A DNA stretch of 64,000 bases from NCBI GenBank assembly GCA_020632955.1, contig JACKEO010000010.1, positions 112,660 to 176,659 on the forward strand, in the 5' to 3' direction. Positions 56,601-62,812 of the stretch are shown here, one piece after another. The position numbers and the translations under genes were made by a program. The DNA comes from Alphaproteobacteria bacterium (lineage in GTDB: Bacteria; Myxococcota_A; UBA796; GCA-2862545). The stretch's first letter is position 1, and each line of letters opens with the position of its first letter. The notes beneath the pieces were generated by a model that did not search any database, had not been told where the DNA came from, and saw only the letters and a program-made list of their open reading frames with translations.

Positions 56601-57959
56601 GACGAGCTGCCCGCGGTCGACGTCGACGGCGAAGCCGTCTCGGTGGCCGTCACCTGGGAGGGCTGGGGCGGCGGGGACGAGGACCTGTACCTCGCGCGCA
56701 CCGAGCAGGGGGAGGTGCTGCCGGGCGAGCTCCTCTACGCCGCGCTCTTCTGGAACTGCCGCATCACGGCCTCCGATGCGAGCGGTTCCGTGGAGGACGG
56801 CGAGGCCCACCTCTACCTTCCTCCCCCCTACTTCGCACCCGGGTCTACGGCGGCGGGGGATTATCGTGTGGGCCCCCTGGACTGGTTCTCCCTCCTCCTG
56901 GTGCCGGCCGACCCCTTCACCGCGGGCTGCGCCGTGCCGAGGGATGCGGACGCGCCCGAGGGCTGCGAACCCGACGAGGTCCCACCCCGCACGGTGTTCC
57001 CCAAGCGGGCGTTCTACCTGCAGCGCACGGAGATGCCCGAGACCACGTGGGCGGGGATGGGGCTGCCGGTGGCGTCGCCCGACGACGCCCTGCCGATCCG
57101 CGGAGTGACCTGGTGGGATGCCCTGGAGGCGGCGAACCGGGCGTCGCTGCTCGCGGGGATGCCCCCCTGCTACGCGCTCTCGGCCTGCACCGGCACGGTG
57201 GGTGCGGGGCGGGTGTGCGAGGGCGTCGTGGTGGATGCGCCCGGGGGCGATCCGCGGGCGTGCACGGGCTTCCGCCTGCCCACGTCCACGGAGTGGGAGC
57301 TGGCGGCGCGCGCCCGTGTGTCGGCGCGGTGGCCCCACGGCGACACGCCGCCCCACGCCGACAGCTTCGGCCAGCCCCTCGACGCGGGTCCCACCACCAT
57401 CTGGAGGAATGCGCGCCCGATCCGCGAGTTCACCCAGCACCTGCACGGTCTCTCCGGGAACGTGGCGGAGTGGGTGTGGGACGTGTACGACGCCGACCCC
57501 ACCACGGGGGAGGACACCGATCCCCTCGGCCCCTCCGACGGCGCACTCCGCGTGATCCGCGGGGGCAGCTGGACCCGCACGATCGATCAGGTGCGCTCGG
57601 CGAGCCGGGCGGGTCTGGCGCCCGACACCCGAAGCCCCGAGGTGGGGTTCCGCCTGGCCCTCACCTACCGGGGCTTGCACGAATGGGTCCTCCCGGCGCC
57701 GCGGCCCCTGGAGGTCGACGTGGTGCCCGCCGACGGGTCAGTGCGCTGCACCGACACGGGCCCGCGCCACCCCGCCGACGCGGACCTCCGCCTCGCCTGG
57801 GTCCGCGATGGCGTCCCCACCGGACACGAGAGCCGAGGTCCCTCGGTGTCGGTGCCGGCCGCGGAGCTGGACGCGGGGGGGAGCTGGGTGTGTCGGGGGT
57901 ACACCTCGCTGGGGACCGGGGAGGTGGTGGTGTCGGAGGCGGTGTACGAGGGGGGCTGA
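53625..57959 (+). CDS. Large lipoprotein with three FGE/SUMF1-like modules
   Basis: This is a 1444-residue protein. The signal peptide with a Cys near residue 14 (LVGSCDM) is followed by an Asp/Ser/Thr/Gly tether and Ig/PKD-like repeats (CTAVVTDPDGDPVTTTIRW). Three formylglycine-generating-enzyme-like modules lie at about 270-500, 605-870 and 1085-1350. Each carries TWWEA(L/A)..AN, CYALSGC-like Cys motifs, GYRLPT.. or GFRLPTSTEWE, and a final GVRFVRS or VGFRLA. Modules 2 and 3 keep NASEWVWD or NVAEWVWD and RGGSW; module 1 is eroded. The catalytic Cys pair of true FGE is not visible, so they are likely binding or scaffold versions. The module repeats look like internal duplication. The ATG follows AGGAAGG. 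Confidence 0.82.
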   Translation: MRVLAWILLVGSCDMAPGKAGVDTDRDDTAGDVDTTLGDSGDTGATVDSGDSGDSGPPGNGAVNHAPEVGAPALSPATATNDVLLGCTAVVTDPDGDPVTTTIRWEAGGEVIGIGSSLQLSPALALPGDEVRCVVVATDPHQAEASALASLVVQNRPPLAPRALRSTPGWLVLGQPARCDAQVDALDVDGEPVEVALSWVPIDPSVTSPVPRPGADLPPRAAPATQTGWRCVATATDASGAQAVSSLDVRAAPARPGTLEAFEAAVGSGPSLDLRYVPAGTEVVGCLPGRDDAGAPCAADLAPFVGTRTRGTWVAATELTEEVSTGLGLAPSVPSPTGPMPRTGLTWWEALAAANLLSERHGLPTCYALSGCSGAMGEGRVCTSVGVTADDGDPLACAGYRLPTQVEWEAAARAGMAGAPGGLDDLGGAVAEWTWDGAGPRPVEPEVDPLGPVDGVVGAARGGVGAPESAVRLLGRELLATTARRSDVGVRFVRSHPEPAGNGAPLVVAPVVAEEAPRGALSCTPAASPEDPDDDEVRTLTVWTRGDGSPYLGAAGAQPALVPAGVSSLGEDWICTTWAWDGVGGSAARGRGLTTTAEPPDPLDHPVLGRLVYVDRTRFTMGCQVPRDGASCPADRVATPVTLSHALWVMETELLQGSLEALQVLDPSAHTGAARPVTGLTWWEAAHVANELSAREGLETCYALSGCTGEVGTGRTCAGVSVRTASGSPSDCQGYRLPTGAEFERLARGTDPGGAPGGGDPTAVAWFAGNSGAQDGPREACLKPRNGLGLCDVSGNASEWVWDLDGSYAGAATTDPVGAASGTTRQSRGGSWKDAADGLAYAAVVRTSPAARIVDALGVRFVRNADVPGPATGDPTADPSVDDVSITPLLPYNDRELTCRATVSGADVVTTVSWFNRRTASVVGSGDRLRLSPGIARPGDVIVCSVRIPDPAGGLHIGSASVTIGNRPPPTPTNVRILPGIVQRGDDVRCIADELPAVDVDGEAVSVAVTWEGWGGGDEDLYLARTEQGEVLPGELLYAALFWNCRITASDASGSVEDGEAHLYLPPPYFAPGSTAAGDYRVGPLDWFSLLLVPADPFTAGCAVPRDADAPEGCEPDEVPPRTVFPKRAFYLQRTEMPETTWAGMGLPVASPDDALPIRGVTWWDALEAANRASLLAGMPPCYALSACTGTVGAGRVCEGVVVDAPGGDPRACTGFRLPTSTEWELAARARVSARWPHGDTPPHADSFGQPLDAGPTTIWRNARPIREFTQHLHGLSGNVAEWVWDVYDADPTTGEDTDPLGPSDGALRVIRGGSWTRTIDQVRSASRAGLAPDTRSPEVGFRLALTYRGLHEWVLPAPRPLEVDVVPADGSVRCTDTGPRHPADADLRLAWVRDGVPTGHESRGPSVSVPAAELDAGGSWVCRGYTSLGTGEVVVSEAVYEGG

Positions 57960-57982
57960 CGCCCCACACCCGGGATCCCGCC

Positions 57983-60127
57983 ATGCCCCAGGCCGTGTCC
58001 GACCTCCTCCTCACCGCCATCCGCGGGCTCCTCCGGCACACGCCGCCCACCGAGGAGGAGCTGGCCCTCACGCTCACCGCCGTGGTCGGCGCGTGGAACG
58101 ACCACGTGCGCGAGGCCTCGGGCCTGGCCGATCTGCTGCCGGCGTGCCTCCCGCTGGACCTGCCCGCGTCGCTGCGTCGTGGCGCCCGGGAGGCCACGCG
58201 TCGTGCGGCGTCGGACGGCCGCTTCGTCGTGCGCGCCACGTGGCAGCCCCCCGCGCAGGACGACGGACTCGGCCCCTCGCTGCGGGTGGAGTCCGTGAAC
58301 ACCCGTGCCGGGCGCGCTGCGGTGGAGGCCTACCTCGCCAGCCCCGACCGCGTGGTGCGGGAGGTGCTTTCGCTGAACGAACCTCCACCGCCGGAGCTGG
58401 AGGGCGAGCTGATGGGTCACCACAAGGCCACCGTGCGGCGCCTGCTCCGAGAGGCCGTGGCGCAGCCGGATGGCCCGTGGATGCCCTGGACCGCCGACCG
58501 CGTGGAGGACGCCTTCGCCATCGTGGAGGGCCTGGGCGCGCAGGCGGGTCCCCTGGCGCGCCTGCTCGACGACGACAGGCTGGCGCCGCCGAGGCGTGCG
58601 CTCGTGGAGCGACTCCTCCTCGAGCACGCGCCGGAGCTGGCCGCCGACCGCCTGGGCCCGGAGGCGGCCTTCCAGGCCGTGGGCTGGCGGATGCTGGACG
58701 GCCTGATGGCACACCCCGAGGTCGCCGCCGACATCGCCGCGCTGGTGGCGGAGCAGCCGCAGGAGGCGCGTCGCGCGCTCGTCGAGGCCCTGGAGGCGCA
58801 GCGCAGGGAGCACGGCCTGTCCGCCGACCTGCTGTGGGGGCCGGCGCTGGCCCGCGCCGATCTCGCGGCGCTCCATCCGCTGCTGTCCGGCTGGGTCGGT
58901 GCGAAGGACCGCTCGCGGGCGCGCGAGCCCGGGGTCTCGCAGACGCTCGTGTCGCCCTGCGACGGCCAGGGCGCCTACCAGATCTTCCTCGTGACGGCCC
59001 TCCCCCGCGAGGACCGCTGGCGCGTGATGGGCGTGGTGCTGCGGACCACGCCCACGATCCGCGACGGGCTCGCGATGCCCGACATCAGCACGGCCCAGCT
59101 CGACGACCTGTTCGCGCAGCTCGACGAGCAGGACCTGGGCGTCCGCGTGGAGGTGCCGCCCTGGCAGGCCGCGGAGCTGGTGGAGATGGCCCTGGCGCAC
59201 GACGGCGGCGTGGCCGGGCTCGAGCCCGATGTGCGCGTGGCCGTGCGCGCCGTGCTCGCCTTCCGGGACCCCCTGAGGTCGATCGAGGACCTGCCGACGC
59301 CCGCGCTCCCCCCAGAGGTCGCGGCGCCCGGGATCACCGACCTGCTCGCCGTGTCGAGCTGGGGCGAGCACTGGTTCCTCGACCGCGCCGACCTCCTGGA
59401 GCTCGGGGTGCCCCTGCGCGACCACGTCGACGCGGCGTGGCGCGCCGAGGTGCTCGCCGCCCTGCCTGGCTCCACCGTGCTCGATCGCTGGGAGGGGATG
59501 CTGGGCCACATGGCGCGCGTCTACGCCTGGCTCGGCGATGCGGCCAGCCATGCCACCCTCGCCGCAGCGCGCGCCGACCTGCGCGCCCGTCCCCTGGCCG
59601 ACCAGCCCTTCGTCACGGCGATGCTCGACGCCACGGCGGACTTCCTCGGTCGGGTGGGGGGACACGAGGACGACAGCCTGCCCATCGGTGACGAGAGCGT
59701 CCGCCGCGCGCTGCGCGCCCAGCTCGCCGTGGTCCGACCGCGCGGCCGCGATCTCGCGATCCTCGACGTGGCCGAGCTCCTGGTGGCCAGCGAGTGGACG
59801 CTCGCCGAGCGGATCCCCCGCCTGCACGAGGCCCGCACCGACGCCCGGCAGGCCGCCCTGCTCGGGGCGGCGGCCGCCTTCGTGGACGGCACGCGCGAAC
59901 TGCTGGCGGGACGCTCGAGCCGCGAGGCCGTGCAGCGTCGGGTGGCCGAGGTGGTGGGGGCGCGCCTGCCCGACGTGCCCGCCGACGACCTGGCCGAGGC
60001 GGTGCTGGGTCTGGGGCTGCGTCTGCTGCGGGATGTCTGCCAGACCTGCCCGGTGGCGTGCTGGAAGCAGCTCGATCGCAAGGCCGGTCGGGCCTACGAG
60101 GCGTTCACGCATCCAGCGCTGGAGTAG
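57983..60127 (+). CDS. Unknown 714-residue helical protein
   Basis: I recognise no family. There is no signal peptide or transmembrane helix. Most of the protein reads as alternating helices of HEAT/armadillo character (RRALVERLLLEHAPELAADR, AALVAEQPQEARRALVEALE, DAASHATLAAARADLRARPL). The N terminus (VSDLLLTAIRGLLRHTPPTE) and the C terminus with a Cys cluster C-x2-C-x3-C (CQTCPVACWKQL) are notable. The Cys cluster may bind a metal. The ATG lies 23 bases after the stop of the FGE-module lipoprotein, so the two are probably co-transcribed, and this may be a cytoplasmic partner. The 3' end abuts the 21-bp repeat array. Confidence 0.7.
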   Translation: MPQAVSDLLLTAIRGLLRHTPPTEEELALTLTAVVGAWNDHVREASGLADLLPACLPLDLPASLRRGAREATRRAASDGRFVVRATWQPPAQDDGLGPSLRVESVNTRAGRAAVEAYLASPDRVVREVLSLNEPPPPELEGELMGHHKATVRRLLREAVAQPDGPWMPWTADRVEDAFAIVEGLGAQAGPLARLLDDDRLAPPRRALVERLLLEHAPELAADRLGPEAAFQAVGWRMLDGLMAHPEVAADIAALVAEQPQEARRALVEALEAQRREHGLSADLLWGPALARADLAALHPLLSGWVGAKDRSRAREPGVSQTLVSPCDGQGAYQIFLVTALPREDRWRVMGVVLRTTPTIRDGLAMPDISTAQLDDLFAQLDEQDLGVRVEVPPWQAAELVEMALAHDGGVAGLEPDVRVAVRAVLAFRDPLRSIEDLPTPALPPEVAAPGITDLLAVSSWGEHWFLDRADLLELGVPLRDHVDAAWRAEVLAALPGSTVLDRWEGMLGHMARVYAWLGDAASHATLAAARADLRARPLADQPFVTAMLDATADFLGRVGGHEDDSLPIGDESVRRALRAQLAVVRPRGRDLAILDVAELLVASEWTLAERIPRLHEARTDARQAALLGAAAAFVDGTRELLAGRSSREAVQRRVAEVVGARLPDVPADDLAEAVLGLGLRLLRDVCQTCPVACWKQLDRKAGRAYEAFTHPALE

Positions 60128-60174
60128 CGCGCGGCGGGTGGGGGCCCCGCGGCGCATGGTGCCCAGGGGAGGGT

Positions 60175-60532
60175 GCCCGGATGGGGGCTGCAACCGCCCG
60201 GATGGGGACTGCAAGGGCCCGGACGCGCGTTGCAACGGCCCGGATGCGCGTTGCAACGGCCCGGAAGGGGCGTGCGCGAGCCCGGCGAGGGCGTGCACAT
60301 GCCCGGATGGACGATGCAGCCGCCCGGATGCGGAATGCAACGGCTTGCAGTGGCGGTCCGGGGAGTTGCAACGTCCATCCGGGCCGCTGCATCGTCCGTC
60401 CGGGGTGGTGCAGCGTCGGTCCGGTGTGCGGTCGCGGCGATCCGGGCGGATGCGTCCGCGTTCCGGGCTCGTCCGGTGCGTGACCGGGGTGGTGCAGCGT
60501 GGATCCGGGCGTTCTCGCGGCGCGGTCCGGGG
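60175..60532. repeat. Array of 21-bp repeats that inverts at its centre (8 forward, 8 reverse units)
   Basis: Eight units beginning GCCCGG start at exactly 21-bp intervals (60175, 60196, 60217, 60238, 60259, 60280, 60301, 60322). The best form is GCCCGGATG-N3-GTTGCAACG. After a degenerate centre near 60353 the same motif appears reversed, with CCGGGC-like ends at 60379, 60400, 60421, 60442, 60463, 60484, 60505 and about 60527. The whole is an imperfect 360-bp palindrome phased at about two helical turns. All six reading frames are open here because of the 21-bp period, so long frames across it are not evidence of coding. It resembles iteron or regulator-binding arrays but matches no type I can name. 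Confidence 0.8.
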
Positions 60533-60623
60533 GTCCGACTGGAAGCTCTGTCTCGGGCACGCGGCTCGCCGGACGCTGATCGAAGCGCCGGCCCCCCCAC
60601 GCCCCCGCCGCCGGTCCACCCGA

Positions 60624-61001
60624 TCAGACGCCCGGACGGAAGGGGTCCACCACGCGGAGCCCGTCCAGATCCTGCCCGTGCTGCAGGTCCTCGCTGTAGA
60701 GCACGCTGCAGCCGGCTTCCATCGCCCCCGCGACCACGAGCGCGTCGAACCAGGAGAAGCCCCACCTCAGGCGGACGGCGAGGGCGCGCTCGACCAGCGG
60801 GATGCTGGTGTGGACGAGGCACAGGGGCGCCAGCACCACGTCGAGGTACGCGCGCGCCTCGTCGAGGGACATCGGGCGTTCGAACCTGCGCAGCGCGACG
60901 TTGAGGAACTCCTGGACCACCTGGGCGCTGATCGCGCCGCGCCCCTCCAGCGCGTCGGCGATGAGCGCCGATGCGCGCTCACGCTTCTCGGGCGCGCTCG
61001 C
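60624..61001 (-). pseudogene. 5'-truncated PIN-domain (VapC-like) toxin remnant
   Basis: The frame from an in-frame stop at 61020-61022 down to the TGA at 60624 encodes a PIN domain without its beginning. APEKRERASALIADAL, then AISAQVVQEFLNV, FSWFDALVVAGAMEAG and VLYSEDLQHGQ are typical of VapC-type RNases. The first segment with the catalytic Asp (usually xDTNVLVYxxD) is missing. The only start left is an internal GTG at 60918-60920. No antitoxin gene is present. The missing end coincides with the promoter side of the divergent YbaY-like gene, suggesting a deletion junction near 61000. It could still be expressed as a 98-residue fragment. Confidence 0.65.
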
Positions 61002-61045
61002 TCCCCTCCTCCCCCGCGGCTACGCTCCCCCTCCCGGAGGTGGTC

Positions 61046-61534
61046 GTGTCGCTGCTGCTCTCGCTGCTCCTCGCCGGCTGCTCCACGCCCGCGCCCGACG
61101 GCCCGCCCCCCGCGGGCACCACGGTGCAGATGCAGCCGCGCAAGCCCGCCGAGCTCACCCTCGAGGGCACGCTGGCCACGTCGGACGGCAGCCCGTTGGC
61201 CGAGGGCTCGAAGCTGAAGATCGAGGTGATCGACACCACCAGCCAGTCCACGGCCCTCGTGGCGCTGGAGCCCCGCTCCGGGCACGGACCCCACGCCTTC
61301 GTCGTGGAGGTGCCACCCGACAAGCTGCTACCGGTGCACGTCTACGAGCTGGGGGTCACCGTGCTCGACGCCGAGGGCCGGCCCGCGTGGACCACGGCCG
61401 ACCGGGTGGCGGTCTCGGCCACGCGCAGCAAGGACCTCGCGCTGAGGCTGGTGCCGGCGGTCACCGAGGCGGCGGTCGCGCCGGGCTCGCCTCGTCCCAG
61501 CGAGGGAGTGCCTGCCCCGGCACATGGGCCGTGA
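61046..61534 (+). CDS. YbaY-family lipoprotein
   Basis: This is a 162-residue protein. The GTG at 61046 gives a short signal (SLLLSLLLAGC) with lipobox Cys near residue 12, 5 bases after GGAGG. The mature domain (ELTLEGTLATSDGSPLAEGS, LKIEVIDTTSQSTALVALE, FVVEVPPDKLLPVHVYELGV, GRPAWTTADRVAVS) matches the beta-sandwich of YbaY/YscW-type lipoproteins. These occur in envelope stress and secretion contexts. The stop overlaps the GTG of the STAS-HATPase gene by 4 bases. Confidence 0.65.
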   Translation: MSLLLSLLLAGCSTPAPDGPPPAGTTVQMQPRKPAELTLEGTLATSDGSPLAEGSKLKIEVIDTTSQSTALVALEPRSGHGPHAFVVEVPPDKLLPVHVYELGVTVLDAEGRPAWTTADRVAVSATRSKDLALRLVPAVTEAAVAPGSPRPSEGVPAPAHGP

Positions 61535-62388
61535 ACGTCCGCATCGGCTTTGATGTCGACGACACGGTCGCGTCCCTGGGACCGCTGCTCCAGGCGATGG
61601 AAGGGGCGGGCGCAGAGGGGGGAGAGGTTGGCCTCGATCTCCTCGACACCTCCTTTCTCGGCCCGATGTCGGTGGTCTGCCTCTCGCTGGCAGCCCGCGC
61701 GTGGCGCGCGCAGGGATGCGTGGTGCATGCGAAGCCGCCTGCACTGCGGCGTGTCGCTGCCTACGCGGAGTTCAGCGGGCTGGCCCACGAGCTTGGGTTC
61801 GGACCACCTGCTGTCGATGGTCATCCCCAGAACGTCACGATGCCCGTCCGGTTCTTCTCGACGCGGGACAATGACTCGATCCTCCGGGTGGGCAGGCTGA
61901 TCCGGCGGTTCGTCGACATGAGCTCGGACACCGCCGACGTGCTGAACGTCCTGATCGCAGAGCTCGTGCAGAACGTCGCGGACCACGCGGGAGCGGAAGG
62001 TGCGATCGCGGCGCGCGTGTACGCGAAGCGGCGAGAGGTGCGCGTCGCGGTCGCCGACCGGGGCGTCGGACTGCGGGCGACGCTCAGCACCCATCACGCG
62101 GTGCCCGACGATCGTGCCGCCCTCCATCTCGCGCTCCAGGCCGGCGCGTCGGCGCGAAGCAGCCTCCACAACGCCGGACTCGGTCTCGATCTGCTGGACG
62201 ATCTGCTGCACAGCAACGGTGGGTCGCTGCTGATCGCCTCTGGAAGGGCCGCGTACACGCGCAACGCAGGACGCACCCGGAGGAGGGTGCTGAGCGCACC
62301 GTGTGCGGGCACGCTATGTGTGATGCGCTTCCGCATCGACGACGAACTCTATGGAAGCCAGGCGTCGTCGGAAGACCTGTGGTCGTGA
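61531..62388 (+). CDS. STAS-like domain fused to a histidine-kinase-type ATPase
   Basis: This is a 285-residue protein. Residues 1-90 resemble a STAS-type fold (LDLLDTSFLGPMSVVCLSLA, HAKPPALRRVAAYAEFSGL). The remainder is a HATPase_c domain with N box ELVQNVADHAG near residue 143, G1 DRGVGLRATL near 176 and G2 NAGLGLDLLDDLL near 213. No dimerisation/His-phosphate domain is present, so it fits the anti-sigma-factor-like serine-kinase/ATPase class. The next gene is a small STAS-like protein that overlaps by 4 bases, suggesting a partner-switching pair. Codons here are less strictly GC-ending than in neighbours, which hints at transfer. Confidence 0.75.
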   Translation: MNVRIGFDVDDTVASLGPLLQAMEGAGAEGGEVGLDLLDTSFLGPMSVVCLSLAARAWRAQGCVVHAKPPALRRVAAYAEFSGLAHELGFGPPAVDGHPQNVTMPVRFFSTRDNDSILRVGRLIRRFVDMSSDTADVLNVLIAELVQNVADHAGAEGAIAARVYAKRREVRVAVADRGVGLRATLSTHHAVPDDRAALHLALQAGASARSSLHNAGLGLDLLDDLLHSNGGSLLIASGRAAYTRNAGRTRRRVLSAPCAGTLCVMRFRIDDELYGSQASSEDLWS

Positions 62389-62717
62389 GGACCCCGAGGT
62401 TCGAGGCCATGCGCATCGATGCTGCCGCCGTGCTCCACGAGGTGGAGGTGCCCCTCCCGGAGGAGGGTCGCCGTCTTGCCGACGCCGTACTGCGAGGGGT
62501 CGAGGTCGGGGAGGTCGAGCTCGACCTCACGGGCGTCCGCGGGATGACGACGGCCTTCGCGAACGCCTTCTTCCTGCGCATGTTCGCCAGCCTGACCCCC
62601 GATGAGGTGCGTGCGAAGGTCAAGCTCGAGACGAGGTCGGCGCTGCAGCGGGACGTGATGCGGCGCAGTCTCCAGGCCGCGCTTCTCGACACCGCGTCAG
62701 GTCAGCGGCCCGCGTGA
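62385..62717 (+). CDS. STAS-like (DUF4325-type) small regulatory protein
   Basis: This 110-residue protein contains VELDLTGVRGMTTAFANAFF around residues 46-65. This is the strand-loop-helix of DUF4325/STAS-like domains that usually sit beside or within HATPase proteins. A helix (SALQRDVMRRSLQAALLD) ends it. The GTG start overlaps the stop of the STAS-HATPase gene, so the two are translated together and probably bind each other. It may be the target whose binding is switched by nucleotide or phosphorylation. No sigma-factor gene is adjacent. Confidence 0.75.
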   Translation: MRTPRFEAMRIDAAAVLHEVEVPLPEEGRRLADAVLRGVEVGEVELDLTGVRGMTTAFANAFFLRMFASLTPDEVRAKVKLETRSALQRDVMRRSLQAALLDTASGQRPA

Positions 62718-62812
62718 CCTGTGGCGTGGATGACCTACCCGCGGTCTTGGACCCACCGCTTCGGTGACGGTGCGCCCGAGCGCGTCGCCGTGTGGCCCCA
62801 GCTGGGAAGCGC

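Noticed and set aside
53625..57959. Active formylglycine-generating enzyme
   Set aside because: The catalytic Cys pair near the C-terminal end of the module is not seen in any of the three modules, and no sulfatase gene is nearby.
60175..60532. CRISPR array
   Set aside because: Units are 21 bp head-to-tail with no unique spacers between constant repeats, the orientation flips midway, and no cas genes are present.
60094..60822. Cys/Pro/Gly heptad-repeat proteins readable across the 21-bp array in several frames on both strands
   Set aside because: A 21-bp period keeps any stop-free frame open. All six frames are open over the array, none has a good ribosome site, and the array reverses orientation.
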